Virus record (IMG/VR): IMGVR_UViG_3300020410_000017
Coordinates: 1 to 51,040 of that record
DNA: 51,040 bases
DNA from: a virus
Reading direction: 5' to 3' (one strand)
The translations under genes were made by a program, and so were the position numbers. Positions 5,845 through 14,825 of this stretch are shown here, piece after piece (position 1 is the stretch's first letter; every line of letters begins with the position of its first letter). The notes under the pieces were generated by a model. It did not search any database, was not told the origin of the DNA, and saw nothing but the letters and a program-made list of their open reading frames with translations.

Positions 5845-7008
5845 TTAGTTACAGTCAACCGCCAGCAGCGCTAAGATATCCTCAACCATCCACACCGATG
5901 GCCCCAGCAGTATTATTTCTCCGCCTGTGGGGTGAACTAGATCTTGGTAGTCACCAACAACGCCAACAATAGTAGCTGCATAAACAATAATACCAGCATC
6001 GATACACGCCGTAATAGCGTCTTGAACCGTGTTGCCTTCAATGCTCTGCGGTGCTTCATCCGAAAATACAATAATTGCTTTTGTCGAGTCTGTTCGCCAC
6101 GAGACTTCCGCACCGATACAGGTATTGTAAACGGCATCAATAGTCGGCTCAGAGCCTCCTCCAACACTTGAAACATTTGTAATAACCCCCTGAAAAGTTG
6201 CTGCATCCACAAGGTCGCTTATGAGCAACATGTTGCTGTATGTATAGGTTTCCGGCACCACGCCCCCAGGAACCCGAGCCGCACCAAAAAGACTGTCGGT
6301 GTCTTCCAGTGATCCGGCTATTCGATACGCAGTGGTTACGGACTCGCCGGTAAGGACTCCCATGGAGCCGCTCGCGTCAATGATAAAGAAAACATCGAAT
6401 TCTGACGACAAGTCTTCGTCAACAAACCCATCGCAATCATTATCTAGGCCATCGCAAATTTCTGTGGTTGGCACGCGCTCATACATGCACACAAGTTCGC
6501 CGCTCACGCACTCCATCATCCCTGCGCGGCATTCGCCATGGGCTAAAGTCTCAGGATCCGCAGTATAACAAAGCTCCATGCCATCAAGGTTATCAACCAG
6601 GCCGTCGCAATCATCATCGATGCCGTTACACTGCTCTGGTGATCCGTCTTCTCTTCCGTTACAGATTTTTTGTCCTTCATAACAAATCTCCCGTCCCGCT
6701 TGGCATGCTCCAACATCAATACCGCAAGCTTGACCCACCCACTCTTCGGCAATGTTGTTGTCCGTTGTGCCATCGCAATCATTATCGATCATGTCGCACA
6801 ATTCATCCTCGGGCGTTACCTGGCCCTCGCAATCAACCACAACGTCATTCTCGTCGCACAATGTCACCCCAGCCTCACAGATACCCTGTCCAGCCGTACC
6901 TGTGGGGCCAGTGTAACATGGCAAATTGCAGACACGGGAGACCATTACAATGTCATCATCGCATGCCTGCAAAAACATAAAAAACAATAAAAACAACACA
7001 GCTTTCAT
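5845..7008 (-). CDS. Lipoprotein with MopE-type repeats and a VWA domain, 387 aa
   Basis: The N terminus is a signal peptide with lipobox LQAC, so Cys16 is probably lipidated and the protein is exported to the cell envelope. Three repeats of the type CDGLDNDCDGFVDED (about 69-84, 126-140, 184-199) match the Asp/Cys-rich putative metal-binding motif common in MopE-like and myxobacterial surface proteins. Residues 204-387 form a von Willebrand A domain: DASGS at 211-215 is the MIDAS core, with T289 and D317 as likely further ligands. The Cys-rich linkers suggest disulfides outside the cytoplasm. It is translationally coupled (ATGA) to the gene at 7005. Such a protein is not a usual virion part; a surface-modifying or exclusion role is inferred. 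Confidence 0.85.
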   Translation of the reverse strand: MKAVLFLLFFMFLQACDDDIVMVSRVCNLPCYTGPTGTAGQGICEAGVTLCDENDVVVDCEGQVTPEDELCDMIDNDCDGTTDNNIAEEWVGQACGIDVGACQAGREICYEGQKICNGREDGSPEQCNGIDDDCDGLVDNLDGMELCYTADPETLAHGECRAGMMECVSGELVCMYERVPTTEICDGLDNDCDGFVDEDLSSEFDVFFIIDASGSMGVLTGESVTTAYRIAGSLEDTDSLFGAARVPGGVVPETYTYSNMLLISDLVDAATFQGVITNVSSVGGGSEPTIDAVYNTCIGAEVSWRTDSTKAIIVFSDEAPQSIEGNTVQDAITACIDAGIIVYAATIVGVVGDYQDLVHPTGGEIILLGPSVWMVEDILALLAVDCN

Positions 7009-7274
7009 GCGAGCACACCCATATTTTCAAGCAATCGATCTACAAGTCCTCGCGTGGCGTTTGCCATAAGGGCGATGTCGTACAGCTCGTCCCTAGAGAT
7101 GAAGCCGCGCTGAAAAACGCCGATGCCATAAAAGAACAGCCTTGCACGGCGCTTGTCGCCATTGAAATACATGTCCACTACTTCTTGCATGGGCGTATAC
7201 TGAGCCCGCTCAATCCCTAAGATCTGCTCAAGCTCGTGTATTTTTTCCTCTATAAGTTCTTCCACGTCCTGCAT
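7005..7274 (-). CDS. Small helical protein, 89 aa
   Basis: Not recognised. It is almost wholly helical and acidic at the start (VEELIEEKIHELEQIL, likely coiled coil), followed by residues typical of a small helical bundle (YFNGDKRRARLFFYGIGVFQRG). The start has GAAGG about nine bases upstream. Its stop overlaps the start of the lipoprotein gene by four bases, so the two are probably translated together. Confidence 0.65.
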   Translation of the reverse strand: MQDVEELIEEKIHELEQILGIERAQYTPMQEVVDMYFNGDKRRARLFFYGIGVFQRGFISRDELYDIALMANATRGLVDRLLENMGVLA

Positions 7275-7355
7275 GCTGCTGCCTTCGCCACAAAAAAACC
7301 GCCCCTACGGATAAAGATTCCGCAGGACCGGCAATGTGTTAAGCTTCAATTTATC

Positions 7356-7661
7356 TTAGATCATATAATCGGGCAAGCCACCAGTGCCTTTCTCTATATA
7401 ATAATTAACTCGTATCGGCACTCGGGCTAAGGCAGCAGCGGCTTTTTGAGATATGTTAAGAGCTTTTGCAATCTGCTCAACGCTGCGGCCTGCTTTTACC
7501 ATTGCCGTTACGCGCTCGCCTTCACACAAGTATCGCCGCACGTTTCGCGCAGGTATTTTTAGCCTAACGGCTATTGACAGAATGCCGATGCCGTTTAAAT
7601 GCATCCTTGTTACTTCTTCGTGCGGAAAATCTTGATCGTAATGTCGAACGCCCCTGCCCAT
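7356..7661 (-). CDS. Helix-turn-helix protein, 101 aa
   Basis: Two HTH-like segments are visible: about residues 15-42 (VTRMHLNGIGILSIAVRLKIPARNVRRYL) and 56-80 (GRSVEQIAKALNISQKAAAALA). This resembles a small DNA-binding regulator or a diverged small-terminase-type protein. The start has AAGGGG upstream. Only 39 bases separate it from the divergent small terminase gene, so it could control that shared region. The fold is clear but the target is unknown. Confidence 0.65.
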   Translation of the reverse strand: MGRGVRHYDQDFPHEEVTRMHLNGIGILSIAVRLKIPARNVRRYLCEGERVTAMVKAGRSVEQIAKALNISQKAAAALARVPIRVNYYIEKGTGGLPDYMI

Positions 7662-7700
7662 TTAGTCCCCTTTCTGCGAAATGTGTGATATTGTTGATTT

Positions 7701-8192
7701 ATGACTGATATTATTGCCATTCGCAATGGTTTAGCGCAGAGGACCGTTGCAAGCAACATTCTACGTCTGCGAAAAATGGGTTACGATGCTCAGCGCATTT
7801 CCGATGAGCTTGATATACCTTTGGACCGTGTTAGTAATATCATAAAAAGTGCGCTCAAGAAACTAACAAAAGAAATGAAGGGTGCCGCCGAGGAAATTCG
7901 ATGCTTGGAATTGTCACGGCTTGATGAAATGCAGACCGCGATCTGGCAAGACTGCATGGACGGCAAACTTACGGCCATTGATCGAGTGTTGAAGATAATG
8001 GAGCGCAGATCCAGGCTTGTTGGGTTGGACGCGCCCGAGCGACTAAATATTAAAACTGATATTAAAATCGAACAAATGAACGAGGCAAAAGATCGATTAA
8101 TGTCAAAAATACTAGACATGGTACCAGAAGATGAGGCAGAAGAACCTGAGCCTGTTATGGTTTTGCCTGCACCAGAGGTAGATGAGGACTGA
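7701..8192 (+). CDS. terS: Terminase small subunit, 163 aa
   Basis: This protein binds the packaging start site and loads the large subunit. Residues 20-50 (ILRLRKMGYDAQRISDELDIPLDRVSNIIKSALKKL) form an HTH. The helical middle with IDRVLKIMERRSRLVGLDAPE is a hallmark of small terminases just before their oligomerisation or portal-binding tail, and the C terminus is acidic. The gene overlaps the large subunit gene (TGATG). There is no Shine-Dalgarno sequence before the ATG; a TATTGT seven bases upstream could be a -10 box giving a leaderless transcript. Confidence 0.85.
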   Translation: MTDIIAIRNGLAQRTVASNILRLRKMGYDAQRISDELDIPLDRVSNIIKSALKKLTKEMKGAAEEIRCLELSRLDEMQTAIWQDCMDGKLTAIDRVLKIMERRSRLVGLDAPERLNIKTDIKIEQMNEAKDRLMSKILDMVPEDEAEEPEPVMVLPAPEVDED

Positions 8193-9544
8193 TGGCAACC
8201 CGTATAAAAAAACCAAAACAAGAAAAGCCGTCCACTATGGAAAAAATCCAGGCGCTTCCCGACCAAACCAAGCGTGAAATCCTTGGAACCCTGACAACCG
8301 AGCAACTCGCAGAGATGGACTACATGTGGGAAATGTGGGCTCGGCCAAAACAAATCATGCCCAAGGGTGATTGGTTTGTATGGCTGATATGTGCAGGCCG
8401 TGGCTTCGGCAAGACCCGCAGCGGCGCTGAGTTTGTTCGCATGATGGTTGAAAAGGGCCGCGCCAAGCGAGTTGCGCTCGTAGGTCGTACCGCTGCGGAC
8501 GTGCGCGATGTTATGATTGAAGGCGAGTCGGGCATCTTGGCGTGCTGCCCGCCCTGGAACCGGCCTGAGTACATTATCACTAAGCGCAGGCTCGTGTGGC
8601 CCAACGGCGCAATGGCGACCACTTACTCGTCCCAGGAGCCCGATATGCTTCGTGGCCCGCAGCATGACTTGGCTTGGTGTGATGAACTCGCAGCGTGGCA
8701 ATATGACGAGACTTTTGATCACTTGAAGCTAGGTTTGCGCTTAGGGCGCAAGCCGCGCATGTGTATAACCACCACACCAAAACCGAGCATGATGATGCGC
8801 CAGCTGTTAAAATCACAAGGCGTGCATGTCACCACCGGCTCGACCTACGAAAACAAAAGCAACTTATCGAATAATTTCTTTCAGGAAGTTGTTGGCAGAT
8901 ACGAGGGCACGTCTTTAGGGCGGCAGGAAATTTACGGTGAGCTTTTAGAAGACCTTCCAGGCTCGCTGTGGCGTTTTTCAACCATTGAACGCGCACGAGT
9001 TTCGAGGCTGCCCGAAATGCGCCGCATCGTAGTTGGCGTTGATCCGGCGATCAAATCAGACAAGGATGAGACCGGCATTGTTGTCTGCGGACTTGGCGAA
9101 GATGGGCATGGCTACATCATCGCTGATCTATCTTGCAAAGAAAGCCCGCAGAACTGGGCTCGAATTGCAATTAACGCTTTTTTTGAGTATGGTGCTGATC
9201 GTATAGTAGCTGAATCAAACCAAGGTGGTATGATGGTCGAAGAGGTAATAAAAACCGCGAACGCCAATGTGCCAGTAAAGTCTGTATGGGCCACTAAATC
9301 AAAAGCATCGCGGGCTGAACCTATTTCTGCTCTTTATGAGCAGCAAAGAGTTTTTCATGTTGGAATCTTCGAGGAGCTTGAAGACCAAATGGTGACCTAT
9401 CAGCCTGGGCAACGGAAATCTCCAGATCGACTGGACGCTATGGTTCACGCAATGACTGAGTTAATGCTGAAGCGAAAAGCACCCCTTGATCTGGCGCAAT
9501 TTAATTGGGGTTTTGGAAAACGCGACAACCCCTGGAGACTTTAA
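8192..9544 (+). CDS. terL: Terminase large subunit, 450 aa
   Basis: This is the ATPase-nuclease motor that packages DNA into the prohead. The Walker A motif is GRGFGKT at 69-75, and Walker B is DLAWCDE at 159-165 with the catalytic acidic pair at its end. The nuclease domain starts at about 280 with VVGVDPAIKSDKDETGIVV, the RNase H-like first Asp, and continues with AESNQGG near 350. Length is normal for the Terminase_6-type family. It is coupled to the small subunit by TGATG and to the portal by TAATG. Confidence 0.95.
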   Translation: MATRIKKPKQEKPSTMEKIQALPDQTKREILGTLTTEQLAEMDYMWEMWARPKQIMPKGDWFVWLICAGRGFGKTRSGAEFVRMMVEKGRAKRVALVGRTAADVRDVMIEGESGILACCPPWNRPEYIITKRRLVWPNGAMATTYSSQEPDMLRGPQHDLAWCDELAAWQYDETFDHLKLGLRLGRKPRMCITTTPKPSMMMRQLLKSQGVHVTTGSTYENKSNLSNNFFQEVVGRYEGTSLGRQEIYGELLEDLPGSLWRFSTIERARVSRLPEMRRIVVGVDPAIKSDKDETGIVVCGLGEDGHGYIIADLSCKESPQNWARIAINAFFEYGADRIVAESNQGGMMVEEVIKTANANVPVKSVWATKSKASRAEPISALYEQQRVFHVGIFEELEDQMVTYQPGQRKSPDRLDAMVHAMTELMLKRKAPLDLAQFNWGFGKRDNPWRL

Positions 9545-10896
9545 TGCCACGTTCCCCTAATTTGGATGTTTTAGGATATTCCGGCCTCAATCAAACCGGT
9601 GGAAATATTTATGAAGAATGGCTGAATAAGCTATCTGGCGACCGCGCAACCCGAGTATATCAGGAAATGCGCGACAACGACGCAATTATCGGAGCGATTC
9701 TATACGCCATCAAAGCGCTGGTTCGACAAGTCCCGTGGGCGGTTGCGGAAAATCATTCCGGCCACCCGCAGGCCGAACGCGCAGCAGAGTTTTTGCGTGA
9801 GTGCGCGTTTGATGACATGTCGCTGACTTGGGAAGACTTGATATCGGAAATCTTGAGCATGTTGGTTTTTGGGTACTCGGCTTTTGAGATTGTATATAAA
9901 ATCCGGCGCGGCCCCAGCTCTAGGAGTTCTAAGTATAAGTCTAAGTATACAGACGGGCTCATTGGATGGCGAAAGATCGCTATGCGCGGCCAGGATTCAA
10001 TTTCCCGCTGGGAGATTGATGAGGATGGCGGCATCAGGGGTTTTTATCAAAACGGTGGCCCTGATTTTCAGACCGTGTTTATTCCCATGCAAAAAGCACT
10101 GCTGTTTCGGACAGAGGTCAACAAAAACAATCCCGAAGGACGGTCGCTGCTGCGGAACGCCTATCGGTCCTATTTTTTCTTAAAGCGCATCCAGGAACTC
10201 GAAGCCATCGGAATTGAGCGTGAGCTTGCAGGCCTGCCTGTGTTGCAGGTTCCGCCAGAAATCATGATGCCCAATGCAAAGGCGGAGCAAAAAACTCTTC
10301 GCAACAACCTTGAAACTCTAATCCAGCAAATCCGGCGCGACGAACGAGAAGGCGTTTTAATGCCTTCCGAAGTGGACTCTGACAACCGGCCCACAGGGTT
10401 TAAGTTGTCGCTTTTGTCCACCGGTGGCCGCCGTCAAATTGACACCAACGAGACCATTAAGCGGTACGAGTCCCGTATTGCCATGTCTGTACTGGCCGAG
10501 TTTATTTTGCTTGGTACCGACTCCCACGGCTCCTTCGCCCTGGCGTCATCTAAAACTGAGCTTTTTGCTGCGGCACTGGGCGGGATATTGGACTCTATTG
10601 AGGCGGTCATGAATCGGTTTGCCGTTACACGGCTCATGCAGCTTAATCCGGTTTTTCCTCCCGAGGCATGGCCTCGATTTAAGCACGGCGACATTGAAAA
10701 GGCCCCATTGGATGAGATTGGCACTTTTATTCAGCGTGTTGCTGGCGCAAACCTAATCACGCCTGATGCGGCCATTGAGGCAAAAATAAGAGAAATTGCC
10801 GGACTGCCCGAGGCTGGACCCGAAACCGCATTGATTGAAGAAGATGCAGAGGAAGACATGTTGCAGGAGGAAGAAGATGCCCTACAAGACGCCTGA
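9544..10896 (+). CDS. Portal protein, DUF935 (Mu gp29-like) type, 450 aa
   Basis: It forms the dodecameric DNA gate at one capsid vertex. The pattern RVYQEMRDNDAIIGAILYAI near the N terminus, VFGYSAFEIVYK in the middle and the acidic C terminus are typical of DUF935 portals. The start at 9544 overlaps the terminase stop (TAATG) and has TGGAG upstream; a longer frame from 9505 lies inside the terminase gene. The last 20 codons overlap the next gene in another frame. Confidence 0.85.
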   Translation: MPRSPNLDVLGYSGLNQTGGNIYEEWLNKLSGDRATRVYQEMRDNDAIIGAILYAIKALVRQVPWAVAENHSGHPQAERAAEFLRECAFDDMSLTWEDLISEILSMLVFGYSAFEIVYKIRRGPSSRSSKYKSKYTDGLIGWRKIAMRGQDSISRWEIDEDGGIRGFYQNGGPDFQTVFIPMQKALLFRTEVNKNNPEGRSLLRNAYRSYFFLKRIQELEAIGIERELAGLPVLQVPPEIMMPNAKAEQKTLRNNLETLIQQIRRDEREGVLMPSEVDSDNRPTGFKLSLLSTGGRRQIDTNETIKRYESRIAMSVLAEFILLGTDSHGSFALASSKTELFAAALGGILDSIEAVMNRFAVTRLMQLNPVFPPEAWPRFKHGDIEKAPLDEIGTFIQRVAGANLITPDAAIEAKIREIAGLPEAGPETALIEEDAEEDMLQEEEDALQDA

Positions 10897-12517
10897 GCAG
10901 GCCTACGCCGTAGCGCGGTCAATGGGATGTGATTCAGTACATAAAATGCCGAACGGGTCATATATGCCCTGTGGCTCGAACGAGGAATATCAGAGGATGA
11001 AAAAAGATGGAATCGATAAGGCGAATAATTCAATACCGCTGCCTGTTGAGAATGCTTTGCGTAGAAAAATGCGATCCCACAACAAAAGGTTCGGAGAGAA
11101 TAAAGAAACTCGTACAACTCTTGGAGCTTTAAAGTCTGTGTACAAGCGCGGGCTCGACACCTATAAGCCTAATCGCGCTCAAACGCCCGAGAAGTGGGCC
11201 ATGGGATATGTCAACTCATACCTGAACCGGCTCGGCCCAAAAAAAATGGAAAAAACCAGCGATATTTTTAAGGCCCGTGAGGCATTCAATGGACTCTACC
11301 CGCTCATGGTTTCCGCAGACGGCCAGCACCCGTCCGAGGCTCGCTCATGGCAAGACTTTGTGATGCTTGCGAAGTCCTGCACAAAAGCCTTCGCGAGCAT
11401 TGATGATAGGCCATTTTTTATTTTCAATCGAGCCCCTCAAATTGTGCTGAAGGTAGACGAGAAGAAAAATCATTCTTTATTTCCTGGGAAGCACCGATAC
11501 CGTCTTGTGGACAACGAGGGCAACACCATTGAAACGGGCTGGGTTGATGAAGACTTTAGTATAGCGGATCATGTTAGGGTTGATGGGGTTGATGAGGAAA
11601 TTACATCGGTAACAAGCACCACACTAACCGACGAAGACAGCATTATCGAAGATATTGCAACCGTTATCTCAGAGGCAACGACGACAGAAGAATATTTGGG
11701 CGGAATTATTCCCAACAAGGTTGAAAAAAACGCCACCATTGTCTTTTTGTCTTTGATGCCGACTCTTGACGAGAAAAACGCAGGCCGTGCTCTTGCTGGC
11801 AGTATTGAGAAGAATTTGACGGAACAAATTATTGACCCCATTGAGGCTGACTTGTCCCAGGTAAGCTTTGTCAACATTGTCCCTTTTGAGACCCTTGATG
11901 CAGGCGGAAAGAGATCTACCCCCTCTCGGGAACTTGTCGAGCAATGGTCACCGGTGGTGCTTGACGCCATTGGCAAAGCCGACCACCGCGCCGTTGTTGT
12001 GGCGCTGGGCAAGGACACCGCAGAGCATTACGCCGATGTGGTTGATTTTGTTATGCCGCACCCATTTTCAAAGTCCAAATACAGCCTTCCTCGAAAAGTC
12101 GAAGAGCTTAAAAAAACATATTCCAGCAAGTTTGATCGACAGGTTAAAATTGCCAAAAGCGACATTGACAGACGTTTAGTTTACGGTGTTGTTTTGGAGC
12201 CAGAAGTAATTGATGCACATAATGACATTGTTTCGATTGACGAAATCGAAAACGCAGCGCATAATTACCTCATAAAGTCTCGAATGATTGGCGATCAGCA
12301 CAGCAAGCCAGCCAAAGCAGACATAGTAGAAAGTTACATTGCACCCGCCGATCTGGATATAGGTGGTCAGCAAATCAAAAAAGGCTCTTGGGTCATGGTT
12401 ACGAAAGTACACGATGACAACATGTGGAGCGGGATCAAGAAGGGTGCCTATACAGGTTACTCTATTGGTGGCTACGCAGTAAAAGAGCCGATTGAAGACG
12501 GGCGTTTAGCACAGTAA
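10877..12517 (+). CDS. XkdF-type head maturation protein with an internal UDG-like domain, 546 aa
   Basis: The C-terminal 110 residues (434-540) match the XkdF putative prohead protease family, with GDQHSK (H475) and YTGYSIGG (S529) in the usual places. Residues 286-400 resemble a uracil-DNA-glycosylase-type fold: LMPTLDEKNAGRALAGS, then VNIVPF...RSTPSRELVEQW, then VVVALGKDTAEHY, and MPHPFSKSK at the position of the HPS loop. The N terminus (1-45) is a small conserved phage-type module. The start at 10877 has GGAGG six bases upstream and lies within the portal gene's end. The glycosylase activity is untested; the domain may be structural. Confidence 0.75.
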   Translation: MPYKTPEQAYAVARSMGCDSVHKMPNGSYMPCGSNEEYQRMKKDGIDKANNSIPLPVENALRRKMRSHNKRFGENKETRTTLGALKSVYKRGLDTYKPNRAQTPEKWAMGYVNSYLNRLGPKKMEKTSDIFKAREAFNGLYPLMVSADGQHPSEARSWQDFVMLAKSCTKAFASIDDRPFFIFNRAPQIVLKVDEKKNHSLFPGKHRYRLVDNEGNTIETGWVDEDFSIADHVRVDGVDEEITSVTSTTLTDEDSIIEDIATVISEATTTEEYLGGIIPNKVEKNATIVFLSLMPTLDEKNAGRALAGSIEKNLTEQIIDPIEADLSQVSFVNIVPFETLDAGGKRSTPSRELVEQWSPVVLDAIGKADHRAVVVALGKDTAEHYADVVDFVMPHPFSKSKYSLPRKVEELKKTYSSKFDRQVKIAKSDIDRRLVYGVVLEPEVIDAHNDIVSIDEIENAAHNYLIKSRMIGDQHSKPAKADIVESYIAPADLDIGGQQIKKGSWVMVTKVHDDNMWSGIKKGAYTGYSIGGYAVKEPIEDGRLAQ

Positions 12518-12552
12518 GCCTGCGGTAATCATAAAATTACTAATTGCGAGCG

Positions 12553-12567
12553 TGTCTATTTTAGACA
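12553..12567 (+). promoter_or_regulatory. Leader hairpin TGTCTA-TTT-TAGACA
   Basis: A perfect 6-bp stem with a 3-base loop lies just before AGGAG and the start codon at 12583. Similar TGTCTATTT or CTAGACAC sequences occur in the leaders before 20427 and 5551. Confidence 0.4.
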
Positions 12568-12582
12568 GTGCTAGGAGTTCTT

Positions 12583-13437
12583 ATGACAATTAAACGATTA
12601 AAAGAACTGGAAACCCACGAGGTTAGCTTGGTCGATAGGCCTGCAAACCGTCGTACGTTTTTAGTTCTGAAAAACGAAACCTCTCTTGAAGGAGAAAAAG
12701 ACATGGAAGATAAAATTCTTAGTCTTCTGGATACGCCCTTTGAAAACGAAGAGCAGTATTTAGAGACACTGAAGAAGAATGAAATGTCTGATGACGCCGT
12801 CCAGGCCATCGCGGCTGCAATGCGACTTTTGAAGCCTCACCAGGAAACACTTACCGGTGAGAATATCAATGTCGTAAAGGAGTTATTGGGCATTGAAGAA
12901 GAAGCGCCAGTTGTCGAGAGCAACGAAACAGATAATGATACCGAACTCAATATTGAGAAAGTACCAGAAGATGTTCGTGCTCAGGTGGAGGGCCTTTTTA
13001 AAAGTCAATCTGAGGCCATTCAAAAGGCTGAGGAACTGGAAAAGGAAATCAATGTGATGAAGGCCGAAAAAAATCGGGCTGAGTTCATTGAAAAGGCTGA
13101 GAGCAATTTCGGCAGCGTTCCTGGAACCACTGCTGTTGACCTTGGGGTTTTGCTCCAAGAGCTGACGGTTGCGGCACCGGAAGCGGCTGGAAAAATTGAA
13201 GCCATCCTGGAATCCGTAAACAAAGCAATGGAAACCTCTGAAGTGCTGGAAGAAGCCGGTCAAGCGACCGTCGAAGAAACCGGCTCTGCATGGGACAAAG
13301 TTGAGGCGCGTGCTGCCGAATTGCGAAAGGCCAATCCTGATCTTTCTGTATATCAAGCTCGGGCAAAGGTGCTGGAAGGCAACTCTGAACTTTTTCAAGC
13401 TTATAACAATGAATTTGAGTCCAACAAAAGGAGCTAA
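12583..13437 (+). CDS. Scaffold-like head assembly protein, 284 aa
   Basis: The N terminus (KELETHEVSLVDRPANRRTFLVLK) is the conserved start seen in phage head proteins linked to XkdF-type proteases, often a protease-cleavage or scaffold module. The remainder is highly acidic and helical with long Glu/Lys coiled-coil stretches, as in scaffolding proteins that are removed during maturation. The start at 12583 has AGGAG upstream. Position before the decoration and major capsid genes supports a scaffold role. Confidence 0.7.
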   Translation: MTIKRLKELETHEVSLVDRPANRRTFLVLKNETSLEGEKDMEDKILSLLDTPFENEEQYLETLKKNEMSDDAVQAIAAAMRLLKPHQETLTGENINVVKELLGIEEEAPVVESNETDNDTELNIEKVPEDVRAQVEGLFKSQSEAIQKAEELEKEINVMKAEKNRAEFIEKAESNFGSVPGTTAVDLGVLLQELTVAAPEAAGKIEAILESVNKAMETSEVLEEAGQATVEETGSAWDKVEARAAELRKANPDLSVYQARAKVLEGNSELFQAYNNEFESNKRS

Positions 13438-13439
13438 TT

Positions 13440-13823
13440 ATGGCAACTCAAGAAAGTTTAACGTGTATTACGCTTGAAGCAGGCGCAGACCTCTCCGGCG
13501 ATCAATACAAATTGGTAACCCTTAGTGCTGGCAAGGCTGTTCTTTGCTCAGCGGCAACTGATGCCCCAGTCGGCGTGCTGCAAAACAAGCCTGCCTCTGG
13601 GCAAGCTGCAACCGTGTGCATTAGCGGAGCGTCAAAGCTTCTCGCTGGCGGAACCATCGCTTCTGGCGACCTGGTGGGCACTGATGCGTCTGGAACGGCA
13701 GACAAGAAAATTGCTGGCACTGACACCACGGAATATGTCGTAGGCCGAGCCCTTACAGGCGGAGCGTCTGGTGAAGTTCTCACCGCTTTGATCAACACTG
13801 AAGCACCTCACCGTGCCTCATAG
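13440..13823 (+). CDS. Capsid decoration protein, DUF2190-like, 127 aa
   Basis: A compact, beta-rich, Ala/Gly/Thr-rich protein with the family signature: a start of ESLTCITLEAGADLSGDQYKLV, then PVGVLQNKPASGQAATVCISGASKLLAGGTIASGDLVGTDASG. DUF2190-type proteins sit on or between capsomers, sometimes as the base of head fibres. AAAGGAGC precedes the start. It lies immediately before the major capsid gene, as is usual for this family. Confidence 0.8.
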   Translation: MATQESLTCITLEAGADLSGDQYKLVTLSAGKAVLCSAATDAPVGVLQNKPASGQAATVCISGASKLLAGGTIASGDLVGTDASGTADKKIAGTDTTEYVVGRALTGGASGEVLTALINTEAPHRAS

Positions 13824-13838
13824 AAAGGAGTACATAAC

Positions 13839-14816
13839 ATGCCTTTACCTACTGCAAGTGATGTACATGTAAATGCGGCGCTGTCGAATATCAGCATCGC
13901 GTATATGCAAGAGGCTGCTGGTTTTGTGGCCGATAAAGTGTTTCCAGTCGTTCCTGTTCAAAGACAGGGTGATCGGTATTTTGTTTATAACCGTGGTGAC
14001 TTGCTGCGCTCTGAAGCTCAGTTGCGTGCTCCTGGCACCGAGTCTGCTGGTGGTGGTTTCCGTTTGGACAACACTTCTTCGTATTTCTGCGAAGTATACG
14101 CCATCCACAAAAACATTGATGACCAAGTTCGCGCTAACGCTGATGCAGCCGTTAATGTTGAGGCTGACTCAGCACGTTACGTAACTCAACAATTGATGAT
14201 GAAGCGTGACCGTGTGTGGGCTGATGGCTTCTTCAAGACTGGTATCTGGGATATCGATCTTGACGGCGTTACTGGTGTTCCTGGCGCTGGCGAATTCAAG
14301 CGTTGGGACGAATCTGGCGCTACGCCAATCGACAACATCATGCAACAATCAGAAGCAATCATGGAAAAAACTGGTAAGCGACCCAACACCTTGGTGCTGT
14401 CCGCTCCCGTTTACCGTGGTCTTCGTAACAACGATCAAGTTCTTGAGCGCATCAAGTATACTCAGCGTGGCATTGTCACCACTGATATCCTGGCTGCATT
14501 GTTGGACTTGGACAAAGTTATCGTTGCCTCTGCTACGAATAACACCGCCGCTGAAGGCGCTGCGACTGCAACGAGTTTTATTCTCGGAAACAGCGCGTTG
14601 TTGACCTACTCAGCTCCAAACCCAAGCCTGTTGACGCCTTCTGGCGGGTACATGTTCTCCTGGAACGGCTTGACTGGCGCTGGCCCTGAAGGCAACCGCA
14701 TCAAGCGTTATCGCATGGAGCACCTCGCTGCCGACCGCATCGAAGGCGAAATGGCTTTTGACGCAAAATTGGTTGCGACCGAATGTGGCGCTTTCTTTGA
14801 AGACGCTGTAAGCTAA
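13839..14816 (+). CDS. Major capsid protein, 325 aa
   Basis: It forms the icosahedral shell. The sequence has the layout of a short HK97-fold capsid protein of the type without an N-terminal delta domain: an N-terminal arm, a beta-rich E-loop region (RYFVYNRGDLLRSEAQLRAPG), a long spine helix (AVNVEADSARYVTQQLMMKRDRVWADGFFKTG) and a P/A domain with PNTLVLSAPVYRGLRN and VIVASATNNTAAEG. Very regular codon use and a strong AAAGGAG site fit high expression. The next gene follows a GC hairpin. Confidence 0.85.
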   Translation: MPLPTASDVHVNAALSNISIAYMQEAAGFVADKVFPVVPVQRQGDRYFVYNRGDLLRSEAQLRAPGTESAGGGFRLDNTSSYFCEVYAIHKNIDDQVRANADAAVNVEADSARYVTQQLMMKRDRVWADGFFKTGIWDIDLDGVTGVPGAGEFKRWDESGATPIDNIMQQSEAIMEKTGKRPNTLVLSAPVYRGLRNNDQVLERIKYTQRGIVTTDILAALLDLDKVIVASATNNTAAEGAATATSFILGNSALLTYSAPNPSLLTPSGGYMFSWNGLTGAGPEGNRIKRYRMEHLAADRIEGEMAFDAKLVATECGAFFEDAVS

Positions 14817-14825
14817 TCAAAACAC

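Noticed and set aside
5796-5845. Possible att site resembling a tRNA 3' end (GATTCCAACCAGGGA)
   Set aside because: Only a short similarity to a T-arm; no arm pairing, no integrase gene and no second copy.
6468-6980. 170-codon frame on the plus strand
   Set aside because: It is antisense to the VWA/MopE lipoprotein gene; Cys and His richness mirrors the repeats on the coding strand.
7790-8722. 310-codon open frame on the minus strand
   Set aside because: It lies fully antisense to the two terminase genes, which have clear motifs; it has no ribosome-binding site and no family-like sequence.
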